A stretch of DNA of 64,000 nt from an uncultured Bacteroidales bacterium (lineage in GTDB: Bacteria; Bacteroidota; Bacteroidia; Bacteroidales; Bacteroidaceae): assembly GCA_902772585.1 (NCBI GenBank), contig CACYBB010000001.1, positions 48,243-112,242 on the forward strand, in the 5' to 3' direction. Shown here piece by piece: positions 26,952-36,654 of this stretch (the stretch's first letter is position 1; each line of letters begins with the position of its first letter). Position numbers and translations under genes: made by a program. The notes under the pieces are model-generated. The model had not been told where the DNA came from. It saw nothing but the letters and a program-made list of their open reading frames with translations, and searched no databases.

Positions 26952-29909
26952 CTATTTCGTTAGTTCTTGATATAGTTTAAACAATTCTGCGACACACTGG
27001 CTTTCGGTCATTGTTTTGACATTAAAGCCGTAAGCTTGCATCACGGCACGGTCGTTGTCCTGATGGGCACGGCGGAGTTCCACGGGCATGGTCAGCTCGT
27101 CGTAGAGGTCTGCAAGAGAAGAGTCCGGGTAGAGGGCGCGAGCATCAAGGATAGCCTGAGCCGTCTGCTCAATTTTTGCCTTCTGCTCGTCTGTAGGATT
27201 TGGCCAAGGGAAGTTGTTGTAAACCACATCCTTGGAATATCGGTAATCACTTTTCAGACGTCCGCAAACAGCACGCATCCATGCCATGTGAATATTGCTT
27301 ACAAGAATGCCGAAGTGGTAGAGGGTGGCATCGGGGATAAGTTTTACAAGATTATTTGTCACTATTTCGCTTGCTACATACCCCATCGGAACATATTTGC
27401 GCCTTTCGGATGATACCTCAGGAAGTAGCAAGTTGTAATGCTGTTGACCATCTGTCAGTATTGGATTACCATCCTCGTCAAGCAAGGGTATGTTGGGTTG
27501 GGTTCGTTGTGCGAACAGATGTGGAGTCTCTGCAAACTTACGGATTGCTGCAGCAGGACTATTTTCTCTGGCCTGCTTACAGGCTGCAACACGTTCCATG
27601 ACTGCTGGCATACTGCGTAGTTCAGCGGGACTGATGCCTTCCAACCATAGGGTATAACGCAACTTATCGTTTACATTCGGCTTATTATTAATAAGTTCTG
27701 TGCCTCCTATAAGCGTAAACATCCATTTGCGAGCCTTGGGTTCACGAGCTAAGAATTCGTCTCGCTCGGACTTGGTAAATATCAAATGACCACCATCAAC
27801 TGGCTTATTTCCGTATATCATTGATGGCACATTACAAAGAGGTTTGCTACGACTACTTACAATAACGTTTGGTGCATCTGTCAAATAAGCATTTATGTTC
27901 TTGCACTCGTGAGCACCACTGTCATCATATAGATACTTGTGTTGACGTTCCTTGTGTGAGAAACCTATAATGACACAATGAACATGGGCTTTGTCTTTGG
28001 CTTCGTTGTCCCAACGGAATGTTGGCCATGCAAAGTTAATAAAGAAATCAAGACGTTCCCACATTCGTCCAACGGTCTCTCCTTGCGTAATGCTGTTGGT
28101 AGAAACAAAAGCACATTCCGTATTTGTCATGCGGGTTATATCACAAGCTTTTTTGAACCAGCAGCTAACATAGTCTATATTCTTAATGCCGGGGAACAAT
28201 CGTTGTACATCCTCTTTCTGCTCTGCTGTCATGAAAGTAAAACCTACAAACGGCGGATTGCCGATGATATAATCATAGTGGACTTCATATCGCTGTACAC
28301 TTGGCATAGCATTTCCATCAAAATGGTTGGCAACGACATTCAGTTCCTCATATTCAATAGGCTCACTGGCCATCATAGGCTCCGGCTCTACAATCAGGTG
28401 AAGATTCTTGGCATAGATGGTAGGGATATTCGAGGGAATCTCAATCACATCCCAGTCCATCCGTAGCGCATTGCCCTCACGTATATTATGGTAGGGTTTC
28501 AGTGGCAGGAAGTCGATGTCGCGACGGATAATCTTCTCGGTCTCTGCCAACATCTGGGCCTCGGAAATCCAGAGGGCGGTAGTGGCAACGGTGACGGCAA
28601 AGTCGTTGATCTCGATGCCGTAGAACTGCTGGATGCTGACCTTGATGGGGTTCACCTCCTCGAAACCGATGAATGTCTGGCCATGGTATTTGGCGCGGAT
28701 GACGTCGTTCTCCAAGCGGCGCAATGAGAGATAGGTCTCCGTAAGGAAGTTGCCGCTGCCACAGGCGGGGTCGAGGAATGTCAATGAAGACAGCTTGTTT
28801 TGGAAAGCATCGAGGCGACGAACGCGCTGCTTTTCTACCTTCTCTTCCAGAATGGTGTCGAACTCCTGTCGCAGGTCGTTCAGGAACAAGGGGTCTATGA
28901 CCTTGTGGATATTTTCTATCGACGTATAGTGCATGCCACCCGAACGTCGGGTCTCAGGATTCAGCGTGCTCTCGAAGACGGCACCGAAGATGGTGGGCGA
29001 TATCTTGCTCCAGTCGAAATCCAATGAGGCATGCTGCAACAAAGTTTGTTTCAGTTCCTCTGTAAACTGCGGTATCTCTATCTCTTCTTCAAACAATCCA
29101 CCGTTAGTATAGGGGAATGCTGCCAGTTCGGCTTGCAGATATTTGCTGCGCTTCTCTTGCGGAGTGTTCAGCACTTCAAAAAGGTCGCGCAATGCACGGC
29201 GCAGGTCTTTTGCTTCATAAATGACAAGGAAGTCGTGGAACTGGTCGCGAGTGAAGACACCGGCATCCTCAGCATACAGACAGAACACCAGGCGTACACA
29301 GAGAATATTCAACCAACGTAAGGCTTCGGGAGAGTTGTCATCGTATTGCTTGAGCAAAGCCTCGTATATCTTGCCCACAATGTCACCAGCCTGCATCGAC
29401 ACTTCCATCTCCTTAGAGATGTGCTCGTTCTGCGCATCGACAAGGAACTTCAGGCGGTAGTACTCAGTAGCCAGGTCTTTCAGCAGAATCTCCTCCGGTT
29501 CGCTATGGGGTTGATCCATATCGTAGACAAGGAAAGACTTGAAGTTGCACGTCACCACCCATTTCGGATGTTCCGACTGGCGCATGTTCACGATGTAGAG
29601 CTTGGCCTGCAGGAACGGCGTGATGTAGCCATCCCCACGCTTCACAGGTTTGCGCAGGTCAATGTTGATAGATTTCTGTTCTATCAGTACCTTCGTAGAT
29701 GGGATGTGAACGTCGATGAAGTTGGTACTGTCCACCATCGAGGCTACCTGCTCCTCGTAGCGCAGAAAGCCGGGCAGGTTCTCTACGCCATAAACATTAG
29801 TGAGCAAATCAGCCCAGAACAACTGACTCTCGCCACGCTCATAGCCTTTGCCTTCCCAGCGCGCTGCAAAATCGGCCGCAGCTGCTGCCATCTGTTTATC
29901 TGTCTTCAT
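26952..29909 (-). CDS. MmeI-like single-chain restriction-modification enzyme (Type IIG/IIL)
   Basis: 985-residue protein combining nuclease, methyltransferase and target recognition. The N-terminal nuclease region has Asp66 ... Glu77-x-Lys79 (IDVHIPSTKVLIEQK), matching the D-E-x-K site of MmeI. The N6-adenine methyltransferase has motif I DPACGSGNFL (380-389) and motif IV NPPF (551-554). A helical linker lies between them, and a target-recognition region (about 630-900) ends near YSKDVVYNNFPWPNP. MmeI itself is 919 residues, so this is a full-length member. A -7 element lies 4 nt from the ATG at 29909, so Met7 (29891) is a plausible alternative start. Confidence 0.88.
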   Translation of the reverse strand: MKTDKQMAAAAADFAARWEGKGYERGESQLFWADLLTNVYGVENLPGFLRYEEQVASMVDSTNFIDVHIPSTKVLIEQKSINIDLRKPVKRGDGYITPFLQAKLYIVNMRQSEHPKWVVTCNFKSFLVYDMDQPHSEPEEILLKDLATEYYRLKFLVDAQNEHISKEMEVSMQAGDIVGKIYEALLKQYDDNSPEALRWLNILCVRLVFCLYAEDAGVFTRDQFHDFLVIYEAKDLRRALRDLFEVLNTPQEKRSKYLQAELAAFPYTNGGLFEEEIEIPQFTEELKQTLLQHASLDFDWSKISPTIFGAVFESTLNPETRRSGGMHYTSIENIHKVIDPLFLNDLRQEFDTILEEKVEKQRVRRLDAFQNKLSSLTFLDPACGSGNFLTETYLSLRRLENDVIRAKYHGQTFIGFEEVNPIKVSIQQFYGIEINDFAVTVATTALWISEAQMLAETEKIIRRDIDFLPLKPYHNIREGNALRMDWDVIEIPSNIPTIYAKNLHLIVEPEPMMASEPIEYEELNVVANHFDGNAMPSVQRYEVHYDYIIGNPPFVGFTFMTAEQKEDVQRLFPGIKNIDYVSCWFKKACDITRMTNTECAFVSTNSITQGETVGRMWERLDFFINFAWPTFRWDNEAKDKAHVHCVIIGFSHKERQHKYLYDDSGAHECKNINAYLTDAPNVIVSSRSKPLCNVPSMIYGNKPVDGGHLIFTKSERDEFLAREPKARKWMFTLIGGTELINNKPNVNDKLRYTLWLEGISPAELRSMPAVMERVAACKQARENSPAAAIRKFAETPHLFAQRTQPNIPLLDEDGNPILTDGQQHYNLLLPEVSSERRKYVPMGYVASEIVTNNLVKLIPDATLYHFGILVSNIHMAWMRAVCGRLKSDYRYSKDVVYNNFPWPNPTDEQKAKIEQTAQAILDARALYPDSSLADLYDELTMPVELRRAHQDNDRAVMQAYGFNVKTMTESQCVAELFKLYQELTK

Positions 29910-29913
29910 GACG

Positions 29914-29921
29914 CAAAGATA
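29914..29921 (-). promoter_or_regulatory. -7 element touching the start of the R-M gene
   Basis: TATCTTTG on the minus strand with only CGTC before the ATG at 29909. Either the mRNA is leaderless or translation starts at the next Met (29891). Confidence 0.5.
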
Positions 29922-30026
29922 AGCATAATTTTCGAACCTTCCAAAATCTGTGACAGAAAATTATATTCAAATATTGAATATTGATTTCGTTTTTTTAGAG
30001 TAAAGGTAAGAATTTGTAGTTATAAT

Positions 30027-30143
30027 ATGTTTAAATTGTTATATAAGTTATTGATTATTAGTATATTATATTCTATATTGCTGCTTCTCTTCTATTTCCA
30101 CTACCGCGTCAAGTTGCAATCAATACTCAATATATCAATATAG
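30027..30143 (+). CDS. Possible small hydrophobic peptide (38 aa)
   Basis: ATG 30027 to TAG 30143 encodes one long hydrophobic segment (LLIISILYSILLLLFYF) preceded by two lysines and followed by a basic tail (HYRVKLQS). This is the shape of a small membrane peptide such as a type I toxin. It sits in a 500-bp intergenic region (29910-30408) that otherwise holds the tandem repeats at 30177 and the hupB-like promoter. The DNA is very AT-rich and can produce such frames by chance, so support is weak. Confidence 0.25.
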   Translation: MFKLLYKLLIISILYSILLLLFYFHYRVKLQSILNISI

Positions 30144-30176
30144 CGACGAATACTCGCCCATCCTAACACTGAGTCC

Positions 30177-30240
30177 GGTTGCTTCTAACTGGCAGTTAGG
30201 TTGCTTCGGACGGGCAGTTAGGTTGCTTCGGACTGAGTGG
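30177..30240. repeat. 22-bp tandem repeats, three copies
   Basis: Copies at 30177-30198, 30199-30220 and 30221-30240, all starting ggttgctt; the first two end in cagtta. They are located 54 bp upstream of the -33 box of the HU-like gene. A similar array of 23-bp units lies at 63921-63989. Confidence 0.85.
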
Positions 30241-30293
30241 TAGAATGGGCGCAAAAAACAAGGCTAAATAATTGAAAAATAATTGGTTAAATG

Positions 30294-30325
30294 TTTGGTA
30301 ATCTCAGATATTTTTTGTAACTTTG
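30294..30325 (+). promoter_or_regulatory. Full promoter of the HU-like gene
   Basis: TTTG at 30294-30297 and TAACTTTG at 30318-30325 with a 20-nt spacer, an exact fit to the Bacteroidetes -33/-7 consensus. The leader is about 75 nt. Confidence 0.85.
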
Positions 30326-30408
30326 TAGGGTAAAATAAAAGCGGGATGCGGGCCACCCGATGTAGCTGGCCCAACGAGTTTCTCATACCATTAAAAACAC
30401 ACAAGAAA

Positions 30409-31080
30409 ATGGCAACAGAACGAATTGCACTGGGGATTAACCTCAGAAAGAACAAGAACTCCAAAAGTTCAGGTTACAACAAGTATTACCCTGCCGTTGA
30501 TCAGCAGAAGACACTGTCACTGCGCGGCTTTGCCGAACACATGATCAGTCATGGCAGCAGCTACAAGCGCTCCATTCTGGAGGGTGTGCTGAACGAGATC
30601 TGCGAGTGCCTGCCTGAGCTGGTATCTCAAGGCGTAGGCGTCAAGCTCGGTTCGCTGGGCACATTCTATCCCACCGCCAAGGTGTCGAAGAATGCCGCCG
30701 TGAACAGCATTGCCGAGATGGAGGGTCTGAACCCCAACGACATTGTGGAGGGCATCCGCCTCAGGTTCCGTCCTGACTCCACGAAGTTGGACAACCTCTG
30801 CGGACCGGCCTTCAAGCAGCGCTGCTCGCTGGAGTTGCGCAACATTCTGGACACTCAGCAGGTTACTGTCAACGGCAAGCTGAAGAAGGTGCAGACGCTG
30901 AAGCCCATCTCAACAGCCGTGGCCGAGTGGAAGTCAGAGAACGGTTCAGACTCTACGGGTACAAACAGCGGTTCGAACCAAAATGGCGGTGGCACCAACA
31001 CTGGCGGTAACACCGGAGGCGGCGGAAACACCGGCGGAGGTGGTGACGAACCAGGTGGCGACGGAAACGACCAGAATTAG
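30409..31080 (+). CDS. HU-family DNA-binding protein with Gly-rich tail
   Basis: 223-residue nucleoid-type protein. The ATG at 30409 is chosen (the frame is open further upstream to 30346, but MATERIALGINLRKNKNSKS is the family start). Residues about 20-135 are a divergent HU/IHF fold (SLRGFAEHMISHGSSYKRSI, then GVGVKLGSLGTFYPT). After about residue 185 comes a low-complexity tail of Gly, Asn, Thr and Ser ending in acidic residues. Such HU-like proteins are common in Prevotella and Bacteroides beside mobile or capsule loci. It has its own promoter and terminator. Confidence 0.85.
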   Translation: MATERIALGINLRKNKNSKSSGYNKYYPAVDQQKTLSLRGFAEHMISHGSSYKRSILEGVLNEICECLPELVSQGVGVKLGSLGTFYPTAKVSKNAAVNSIAEMEGLNPNDIVEGIRLRFRPDSTKLDNLCGPAFKQRCSLELRNILDTQQVTVNGKLKKVQTLKPISTAVAEWKSENGSDSTGTNSGSNQNGGGTNTGGNTGGGGNTGGGGDEPGGDGNDQN

Positions 31081-31086
31081 GAAAGA

Positions 31087-31114
31087 GAGCACCCTTCGGG
31101 GCGCTCCCTTTTTG
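31087..31114 (+). terminator. Terminator of the HU-like gene
   Basis: gagc (31087-31090) pairs with gctc (31103-31106) and ccc with ggg around a ttcg tetraloop, followed by cctttttg. Confidence 0.85.
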
Positions 31115-31213
31115 TTTAACATATAATTATCATATAAACAGATTGAAATACAAAATTAATCGCAATTTATTTTTTTTCTCTCATTTGATGGTGTAAAAAT
31201 GAAAGGAAATGTG

Positions 31214-31221
31214 TATCTTTG
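31214..31221 (+). promoter_or_regulatory. -7 element for the C4-dicarboxylate transporter
   Basis: TATCTTTG, 29 nt upstream of the ATG at 31251. No properly spaced -33 TTTG. Confidence 0.6.
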
Positions 31222-31250
31222 CAGATAATAACCGAAAATAACAAAGGCTT

Positions 31251-32576
31251 ATGGCAACAATACTCCTATTACTGCAACTGGCCATCGTACTGGCGATGAT
31301 ATTCATCGGAGCAAAAGTGGGCGGCATCGGACTGGGCATCTACGGTATGGTGGGTGTCTTCATTCTAGTGTTTGTCTTCGGACTGGAACCTGGTGTCATT
31401 CCCATCGACGTGATGCTGATTATTGTTAGCGTCATTACGGCATCTGCAGCACTACAGGCGGCAGGAGGACTGGAGTATATGGTGAACATGGCGGCACGAT
31501 TCCTGAAGAAGCACCCCAGTCGTATCACTTTCTATGCTCCGCTAGTCACCTGGCTGTTCACCCATTGGGCTGGTACGGCACACACCTGCTATGCGCTGCT
31601 GCCCATCATCTCGGAGATAGCCCGCAAGGAGAAGGTACGTCCGGAACGTCCGCTGAGTGTGGCGACGGTAGCCGCCTCGCTGGGGTGTACGGGTTCGCCT
31701 GTGTCGGCAGCGACGGCAGCCATTCTCTCTGAAGAGCTGTTGGGTGACAAGGGCATCACGATGACAGAGATTTTGGCTATTACCATACCTGCCTCGATTA
31801 TTGCCATACTGGTAGCCTCGATGGTGCAGAACTACGTGGGTAAACCCTTGGAGAAAGACCCTGAATATCAGCGGCGCATCCGTGAGGGCCTGCTCAGTGC
31901 CAACGAGAATGCCGATGAGGAGAAGAATGCAGAGAATCCACGTGCCAAGTGGGCTGTGCTGACATTTATGCTAGGTGTGGCGATGGTGGTGCTGTTGGGC
32001 ATCTTCCCCTCTTTACGTCCCACCTTTAACGGAGAACCGCTGAACCTGAGTACAGCAATAGAAATCATCATGATGAGTATTGCCGCCCTGATACTGCTAG
32101 TAGGTAAGGCCGACGTGCGTGAGGCCATGAAGGGCAACGTGTTTGCCTCGGGCATAAACGCAATGGTCTCGATATTCGGCGTAGCATGGATGGGAAGCAC
32201 CTTTTTCAATGGTCACGACGAGACGATACTGGGCAGCGTGGATGGTGTCTTCAGCAGTTATCCCCTACTCTTTGCCATTCCGCTGTTCCTGTTCAGCATC
32301 ATGCTCTTCTCGCAGGCTGCCACCACCAAGACGCTCTACCCGGTAGGACTGGCTATGGGTGTATCGCCAATGATGTTGCTGGTGCTATTCCCTGCGGTGA
32401 ACGGCTACTTCTTCCTGCCCAACTATCCCACCGAGGTGGCTGCCATCGGTTTCGACCGTACCGGCACGACACGCATCGGCAAATTCGTGATAAACCACTC
32501 GTTCCAACTGTCGGGGTGGATTACGACGCTTGTTAGCATCGGCGTGGGCTATCTAATCATGAAACTATTTTTTTGA
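31251..32576 (+). CDS. Anaerobic C4-dicarboxylate transporter (DcuA/DcuB type)
   Basis: 441-residue inner-membrane transporter with about 11-12 hydrophobic segments and a charged central loop near residue 215-235 (EENADEEKNAENPRAKW region). Landmarks of the DcuA/B family are the N-terminal GAKVGGIGLGIYGMVGV, PAVNGYFFLPNYPTEVAAIGFD and FDRTGTTRIGKFVINHSFQ. It exchanges or takes up fumarate, succinate, malate or aspartate during anaerobic metabolism, which fits fumarate-respiring, succinate-producing Prevotella. DcuA and DcuB cannot be told apart by eye. Confidence 0.9.
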   Translation: MATILLLLQLAIVLAMIFIGAKVGGIGLGIYGMVGVFILVFVFGLEPGVIPIDVMLIIVSVITASAALQAAGGLEYMVNMAARFLKKHPSRITFYAPLVTWLFTHWAGTAHTCYALLPIISEIARKEKVRPERPLSVATVAASLGCTGSPVSAATAAILSEELLGDKGITMTEILAITIPASIIAILVASMVQNYVGKPLEKDPEYQRRIREGLLSANENADEEKNAENPRAKWAVLTFMLGVAMVVLLGIFPSLRPTFNGEPLNLSTAIEIIMMSIAALILLVGKADVREAMKGNVFASGINAMVSIFGVAWMGSTFFNGHDETILGSVDGVFSSYPLLFAIPLFLFSIMLFSQAATTKTLYPVGLAMGVSPMMLLVLFPAVNGYFFLPNYPTEVAAIGFDRTGTTRIGKFVINHSFQLSGWITTLVSIGVGYLIMKLFF

Positions 32577-32598
32577 AAGAAACACAGAACAAAAAAAT

Positions 32599-32630
32599 AA
32601 TGGAGCCCAGATATCACATCTGAGCTCCAT
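32599..32630 (-). terminator. Terminator hairpin between convergent genes
   Basis: atggagcccagat and atctgagctccat pair with one wobble. On the minus strand a ttattttttt tract follows, so it terminates the gyrA-TPR unit. On the plus strand the T-tract is poor. Confidence 0.75.
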
Positions 32631-32690
32631 TCTGTTGATTTCTGTTATTTACTAAACTATATGATAAAGAATTATATAATTATCTAATTA

Positions 32691-33911
32691 TTATCTGTCA
32701 GCCTCTGCAGCCTTGGTACGAGGATCGTCCTCGCCATAGAGTCCGTAGTAAGCCTGATAGCGGTTGTAACCCCAGTTAGCCATCTGCTTGTCGGGGTCAA
32801 GCTCCTTAGCCTTGTCGAAGGCCTCGATAGCCTGCTTGTAGTAGTCCTTGCTCTTGGCAGCATCCTCAGTAGTGGCAGCCAGTGAACTCAGACAGATGCC
32901 GAGGTAGGTGAAAACAACGGCATTGTCGGGCTTGGCAGCAGCAGCCTTGCGCAACCACTCAGCACCCTGCTCAGCATTGTTCTCGCTCATAGCCATCAGA
33001 CCCTTGTTGGCAAGGGCTGCAAAGCTGTTGGGATACTTAGCCAGATGTTGGTCGAGCAGTGCTTTCTGGGCAGCCTTGTCGCGAGCACCATCGTACATGC
33101 TGTACAGAGCGTCGAGCATAGCGTCGTTCTCAGGATCAGCCTCGTAGAGAGCCTTCAGACGGTTGATGGCTGCTACAGAGTCAGCGTGAGTGGTCAGACC
33201 AGTACGAATGTAGTAGAGCTGGGTGGCCAGAGCGTCCTTCACCTGAGTAGGATCATTCTTGGCAATAGCGATGTAGCGATCACCACGCTCGTTGTCCTTA
33301 GCCTCATATGCATAGCGACCAGCGAAGAGGGCAACCTGTCCGAAGTACTCCTTCTCGGGCTCGTGGTTCTGAGCGTCGAAGAGAGGATTGGTACCAGAGT
33401 CAACAAAGGCACCCCAATACTTCAGGGCCAGCGTCTTCGTCTCGTGGTGAGCCTGCTCCTGACCAATATTTACCAGGTGTGAACGGACGGCCCAGATGCG
33501 TGCTGCATTCTTTTCAGCGTACTTCGGGTCAATCTTACCCTTGGCATTAGGCAACTGGTCGTACTTGTTACACTCGATAGCATCGTAGATAGCGTCGCAG
33601 ATAGCGTCAGCCAGTCCCAGTGTGTCGTAAGGCACAATCTCGTTGGCGGCACGACCCATCTGCATACCCAGCTGATTCTCGGCAATGATAGCTGTCTGCT
33701 TGACAACCTTGTTCATGGCGAGGTCTACCAGATGATTGTAAGCCTTGGCTTTCTCAGCATCGTTGGCCATCTGACCAACGTTCTGCTTGACGAGCTGAGC
33801 AGCATCGGCATAGTTCTTTGACTTCATGACTGCCTTGAGGGCGTCGCTGTCACCGGCAAAGGCGGTAGCACTGGCTACCAGCATCATTGCCATCATCATC
33901 ATTTTTTTCAT
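32691..33911 (-). CDS. Secreted TPR-repeat protein
   Basis: 406-residue exported protein with signal peptide (cleavage after ATAFA, about residue 19). The C-terminal half shows TPR-like helices (AALANKGLMAMSENNAEQGA, WLRKAAAAKPDNAVVFTYLG). The N-terminal half is helical and Ala-rich. It probably serves protein-protein interaction in the periplasm. The gene lies 25 nt downstream of gyrA on the same strand and is probably co-transcribed; the link to gyrase is not functional in any obvious way. Terminated at 32599-32630. Confidence 0.8.
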   Translation of the reverse strand: MKKMMMMAMMLVASATAFAGDSDALKAVMKSKNYADAAQLVKQNVGQMANDAEKAKAYNHLVDLAMNKVVKQTAIIAENQLGMQMGRAANEIVPYDTLGLADAICDAIYDAIECNKYDQLPNAKGKIDPKYAEKNAARIWAVRSHLVNIGQEQAHHETKTLALKYWGAFVDSGTNPLFDAQNHEPEKEYFGQVALFAGRYAYEAKDNERGDRYIAIAKNDPTQVKDALATQLYYIRTGLTTHADSVAAINRLKALYEADPENDAMLDALYSMYDGARDKAAQKALLDQHLAKYPNSFAALANKGLMAMSENNAEQGAEWLRKAAAAKPDNAVVFTYLGICLSSLAATTEDAAKSKDYYKQAIEAFDKAKELDPDKQMANWGYNRYQAYYGLYGEDDPRTKAAEADR

Positions 33912-33936
33912 AAGTCTTTAATTTTGGTTATAAAGT

Positions 33937-36480
33937 TTATTCTTCATTGTTCTGTGTGAGTTCTGAAGTTTCTGCAGACTCGGGCAACTCTTCGTTGAGC
34001 ACCTCAGCCTCTTCAACATCCTCTTCCTGACTGGACATCACCTTGCAGACGCTGGCGATGACATCGTTCTTCTTGGCGAGGTTGATGAGACGGACGCCCT
34101 GAGTAGCACGACCCATGACGCGCACATCAGCCACCTTCAGACGGATGAGCACACCTGACTTGTTGATAATCATCAGGTCGTTCTCGTCGGTAACCACCTT
34201 AATGGCCACCAGACGACCAGTCTTCTCGGTAATGGCGAGGGTCTTCACACCCTTGGCACCACGAGCGGTCTTGCGGTAATCCTCTACCTCAGAGCGCTTG
34301 CCGTAACCATTCTCAGAAACCACCATGATGGTTTCCGTCTGCGGGTCGTTGACACATACCATGCCTACCACCTCGTCGTCGCCACCATCGAGGCGCATAC
34401 CGATGACACCGGTAGAGACACGTCCCATGGTGCGAACATCGTTCTCGTCAAAGCGTACGGCACGACCATTGCGGTTGGCCAGCAGAATTTCGTTGTGACC
34501 ATTGGTCAGACGAACACCTACCACCTCGTCGCCCTCGTTGATATTGATGGCGCGCACACCAGCGGCACGCACGTTACGATACTGGTCGAGGCGGGTCTTC
34601 TTGATGATACCCTGCTTGGTGGCAAACATGACGTAGTGGGTCTTCAGGAACTCATCATCGTTGAAGTTCTTGATGCGCAGTACGGCATTGATGGCATCGT
34701 CGGGCTCGATGTTCAGCATGTTCTGGATGGCACGGCCCTTCGAGTTCTTGTCGCCCTCGGGAATCTCGTAACACTTCTGCCAGTAGCAGCGACCCTTCTG
34801 AGTGAAGAAGAGCAGGGTGTTGTGCATGGTGGCAGGATAGATATATTCTGCGAAGTCATTGTCGCGGTGGCGGGCAGCCTTAGAACCCATACCGCCACGG
34901 CTCTGCTCGTGGAACTCGTCCAAGTGGGTACGCTTGATGTAACCCATGTGAGAGATAGTGATAACCACAGGATCGTCGGGATAGAAGTCCTCGGCATTGA
35001 ACTCGTGGTCGAAGGGGATAATCTCGGTACGACGTGCATCGCCATACTTCTCCTTCACCTCCTGCAGCTCGTCCTTCATGACCTGCTTGCAACGCTCGGG
35101 GTTGTTGAGGATTTCCTCCAAGTCGGCAATGAGCTTCATCAGGTCGTCATATTCCTGGTGGAGCTGGTCGACACGCAGACCAGTGAGCTGGCTCAGACGC
35201 ATATCGACGATAGCCTTCGACTGGAGCTCGTCCAGGTTGAAGCGCTGCTCCAAGTTACGCTGGGCGTCAGAAGGAGTCTTACTATTTCTAATAATGTGAA
35301 CCACCTCGTCGATGTTGTTCACAGCGATGATCAATCCTTCGAGGATGTGGGCACGCTCCTGGGCTTTCTTCAGGTCGTACTTGGTGCGACGGATAGTCAC
35401 ATCGTGACGATGCTCTACGAAGTACTTGACGCACTCCTTGAGGTTGAGCAGACGGGGACGACCCTTGACCAGTGCGATATTGTTGACAGAGAACGAACTC
35501 TGCAGGGCTGTCATCTTGAACAGTTTGTTGAGCAGCACGTTAGCATTGGCATCGCGCTTGCAGTCAACCACGATACGCATACCCTGACGACCAGACTCAT
35601 CGTTGACATTGGCAACGCCCTCAATCTTGTGTTCGTTGGCGAGGTCAGCGATATATTTCACGAGGTCGGCCTTGTTGACACCATAAGGAATCTCCGTAAC
35701 GACAATCTTGTCGTGGGTCTCGGTGCTCTCAATCTCAGCCTTGGCACGCATCACAATACGTCCACGACCTGTCTCGTAAGCATCGCGCACTCCCTGCAGA
35801 CCATAGATATAGGCACCTGTGGGGAAGTCAGGACCTGGAATGTACTGCATCAGTCCATCGGTATCAATATCGGGGTTGTCGATATAGGCACAGCAGCCAT
35901 CGATGACCTCACCCAGGTTGTGGGTAGGCATGTTGGTAGCCATACCTACGGCAATACCGTTACCACCGTTTACCAGCAGGTTAGGAATCTTGGTAGGCAT
36001 TACGCTAGGCTCTACCAAAGAGTCGTCGAAGTTGTTGACCATATCAACGGTTTCCTTCTCCAGGTCGTCCATGATGTGTTCACCCATCTTCGAGAGGCGG
36101 CACTCGGTGTAACGCATGGCTGCAGGTGAGTCACCATCGACGGAACCGAAGTTACCCTGTCCGTCAACCAGTGTGTAACGCATGTTCCACTCCTGGGCCA
36201 TACGCACCAGGGCTCCATATACAGAGCTATCGCCATGGGGATGGTACTTACCGAGTACCTCACCCACGACGCGCGCACACTTCTTATAAGGTTGTGTAGA
36301 TACGTTGTTGATACCCATCATACCGTAGAGGATACGGCGATGAACGGGTTTGAAACCGTCGCGAACATCAGGGAGGGCACGAGCCACAATCACCGACATC
36401 GAATAGTCGATGTAGGAGGACTTCATCTCTTCCTCAATGTTGATTTTTACAATTCTGTCGTTGTCAAATGTCTGATCCAT
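33937..36480 (-). CDS. gyrA: DNA gyrase subunit A
   Basis: 847-residue topoisomerase subunit that cuts and rejoins DNA. The catalytic Tyr is Tyr124 ([11 protein letters not shown]). The quinolone-determining region reads [17 protein letters not shown] (80-96): Ser85 corresponds to E. coli Ser83 and is wild-type Ser; the E. coli Asp87 position is Gly89. The C-terminal part contains beta-pinwheel repeats ([36 protein letters not shown]). It ends in an acidic tail. A promoter element lies at 36585-36592. Confidence 0.97.
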   Translation of the reverse strand: MDQTFDNDRIVKINIEEEMKSSYIDYSMSVIVARALPDVRDGFKPVHRRILYGMMGINNVSTQPYKKCARVVGEVLGKYHPHGDSSVYGALVRMAQEWNMRYTLVDGQGNFGSVDGDSPAAMRYTECRLSKMGEHIMDDLEKETVDMVNNFDDSLVEPSVMPTKIPNLLVNGGNGIAVGMATNMPTHNLGEVIDGCCAYIDNPDIDTDGLMQYIPGPDFPTGAYIYGLQGVRDAYETGRGRIVMRAKAEIESTETHDKIVVTEIPYGVNKADLVKYIADLANEHKIEGVANVNDESGRQGMRIVVDCKRDANANVLLNKLFKMTALQSSFSVNNIALVKGRPRLLNLKECVKYFVEHRHDVTIRRTKYDLKKAQERAHILEGLIIAVNNIDEVVHIIRNSKTPSDAQRNLEQRFNLDELQSKAIVDMRLSQLTGLRVDQLHQEYDDLMKLIADLEEILNNPERCKQVMKDELQEVKEKYGDARRTEIIPFDHEFNAEDFYPDDPVVITISHMGYIKRTHLDEFHEQSRGGMGSKAARHRDNDFAEYIYPATMHNTLLFFTQKGRCYWQKCYEIPEGDKNSKGRAIQNMLNIEPDDAINAVLRIKNFNDDEFLKTHYVMFATKQGIIKKTRLDQYRNVRAAGVRAININEGDEVVGVRLTNGHNEILLANRNGRAVRFDENDVRTMGRVSTGVIGMRLDGGDDEVVGMVCVNDPQTETIMVVSENGYGKRSEVEDYRKTARGAKGVKTLAITEKTGRLVAIKVVTDENDLMIINKSGVLIRLKVADVRVMGRATQGVRLINLAKKNDVIASVCKVMSSQEEDVEEAEVLNEELPESAETSELTQNNEE

Positions 36481-36584
36481 TAAAATTTAATGTTTAATAT
36501 TTAATTCTTGTTTTTTCTCACGATTTTGCGTTTAAGGGCATTTTTAAGCCCGCTGACGCGTTTTTGGTATTTTCTTAAACCGCA

Positions 36585-36592
36585 CAAAGGTA
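36585..36592 (-). promoter_or_regulatory. -7 element for gyrA
   Basis: TACCTTTG on the minus strand, about 105 nt upstream of the gyrA ATG. The long leader is AT-rich near the start codon and G/C-richer (gcccgctgacgcg) in the middle. Confidence 0.55.
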
Positions 36593-36654
36593 CGAACTTT
36601 CTGTCAAACGACGAAAGATTTAAACAAGTTTTAAGAGAATAATTGAAAAAACTT

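Noticed and set aside
30177-30240. Tandem repeats considered as a CRISPR array
   Set aside because: Units are head-to-tail without spacers and no cas gene is present; the same applies to 63921-63989.
21627-30345. First accessory block considered as an integrative element with integrase
   Set aside because: No integrase, recombinase, relaxase or transposase gene and no convincing att duplication was found in the block.
34495-36129. 544-codon open frame antisense to gyrA
   Set aside because: It is a codon-bias shadow of gyrA on the other strand; the composition (long runs of L, V, H, T) is that of antisense reading and no domain is visible.
33937-36480. GyrA Gly89 considered as a quinolone-resistance mutation
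   Set aside because: It occupies the E. coli Asp87 position, but the residue there varies naturally between phyla and the key Ser85 is unchanged; no claim of resistance is justified.
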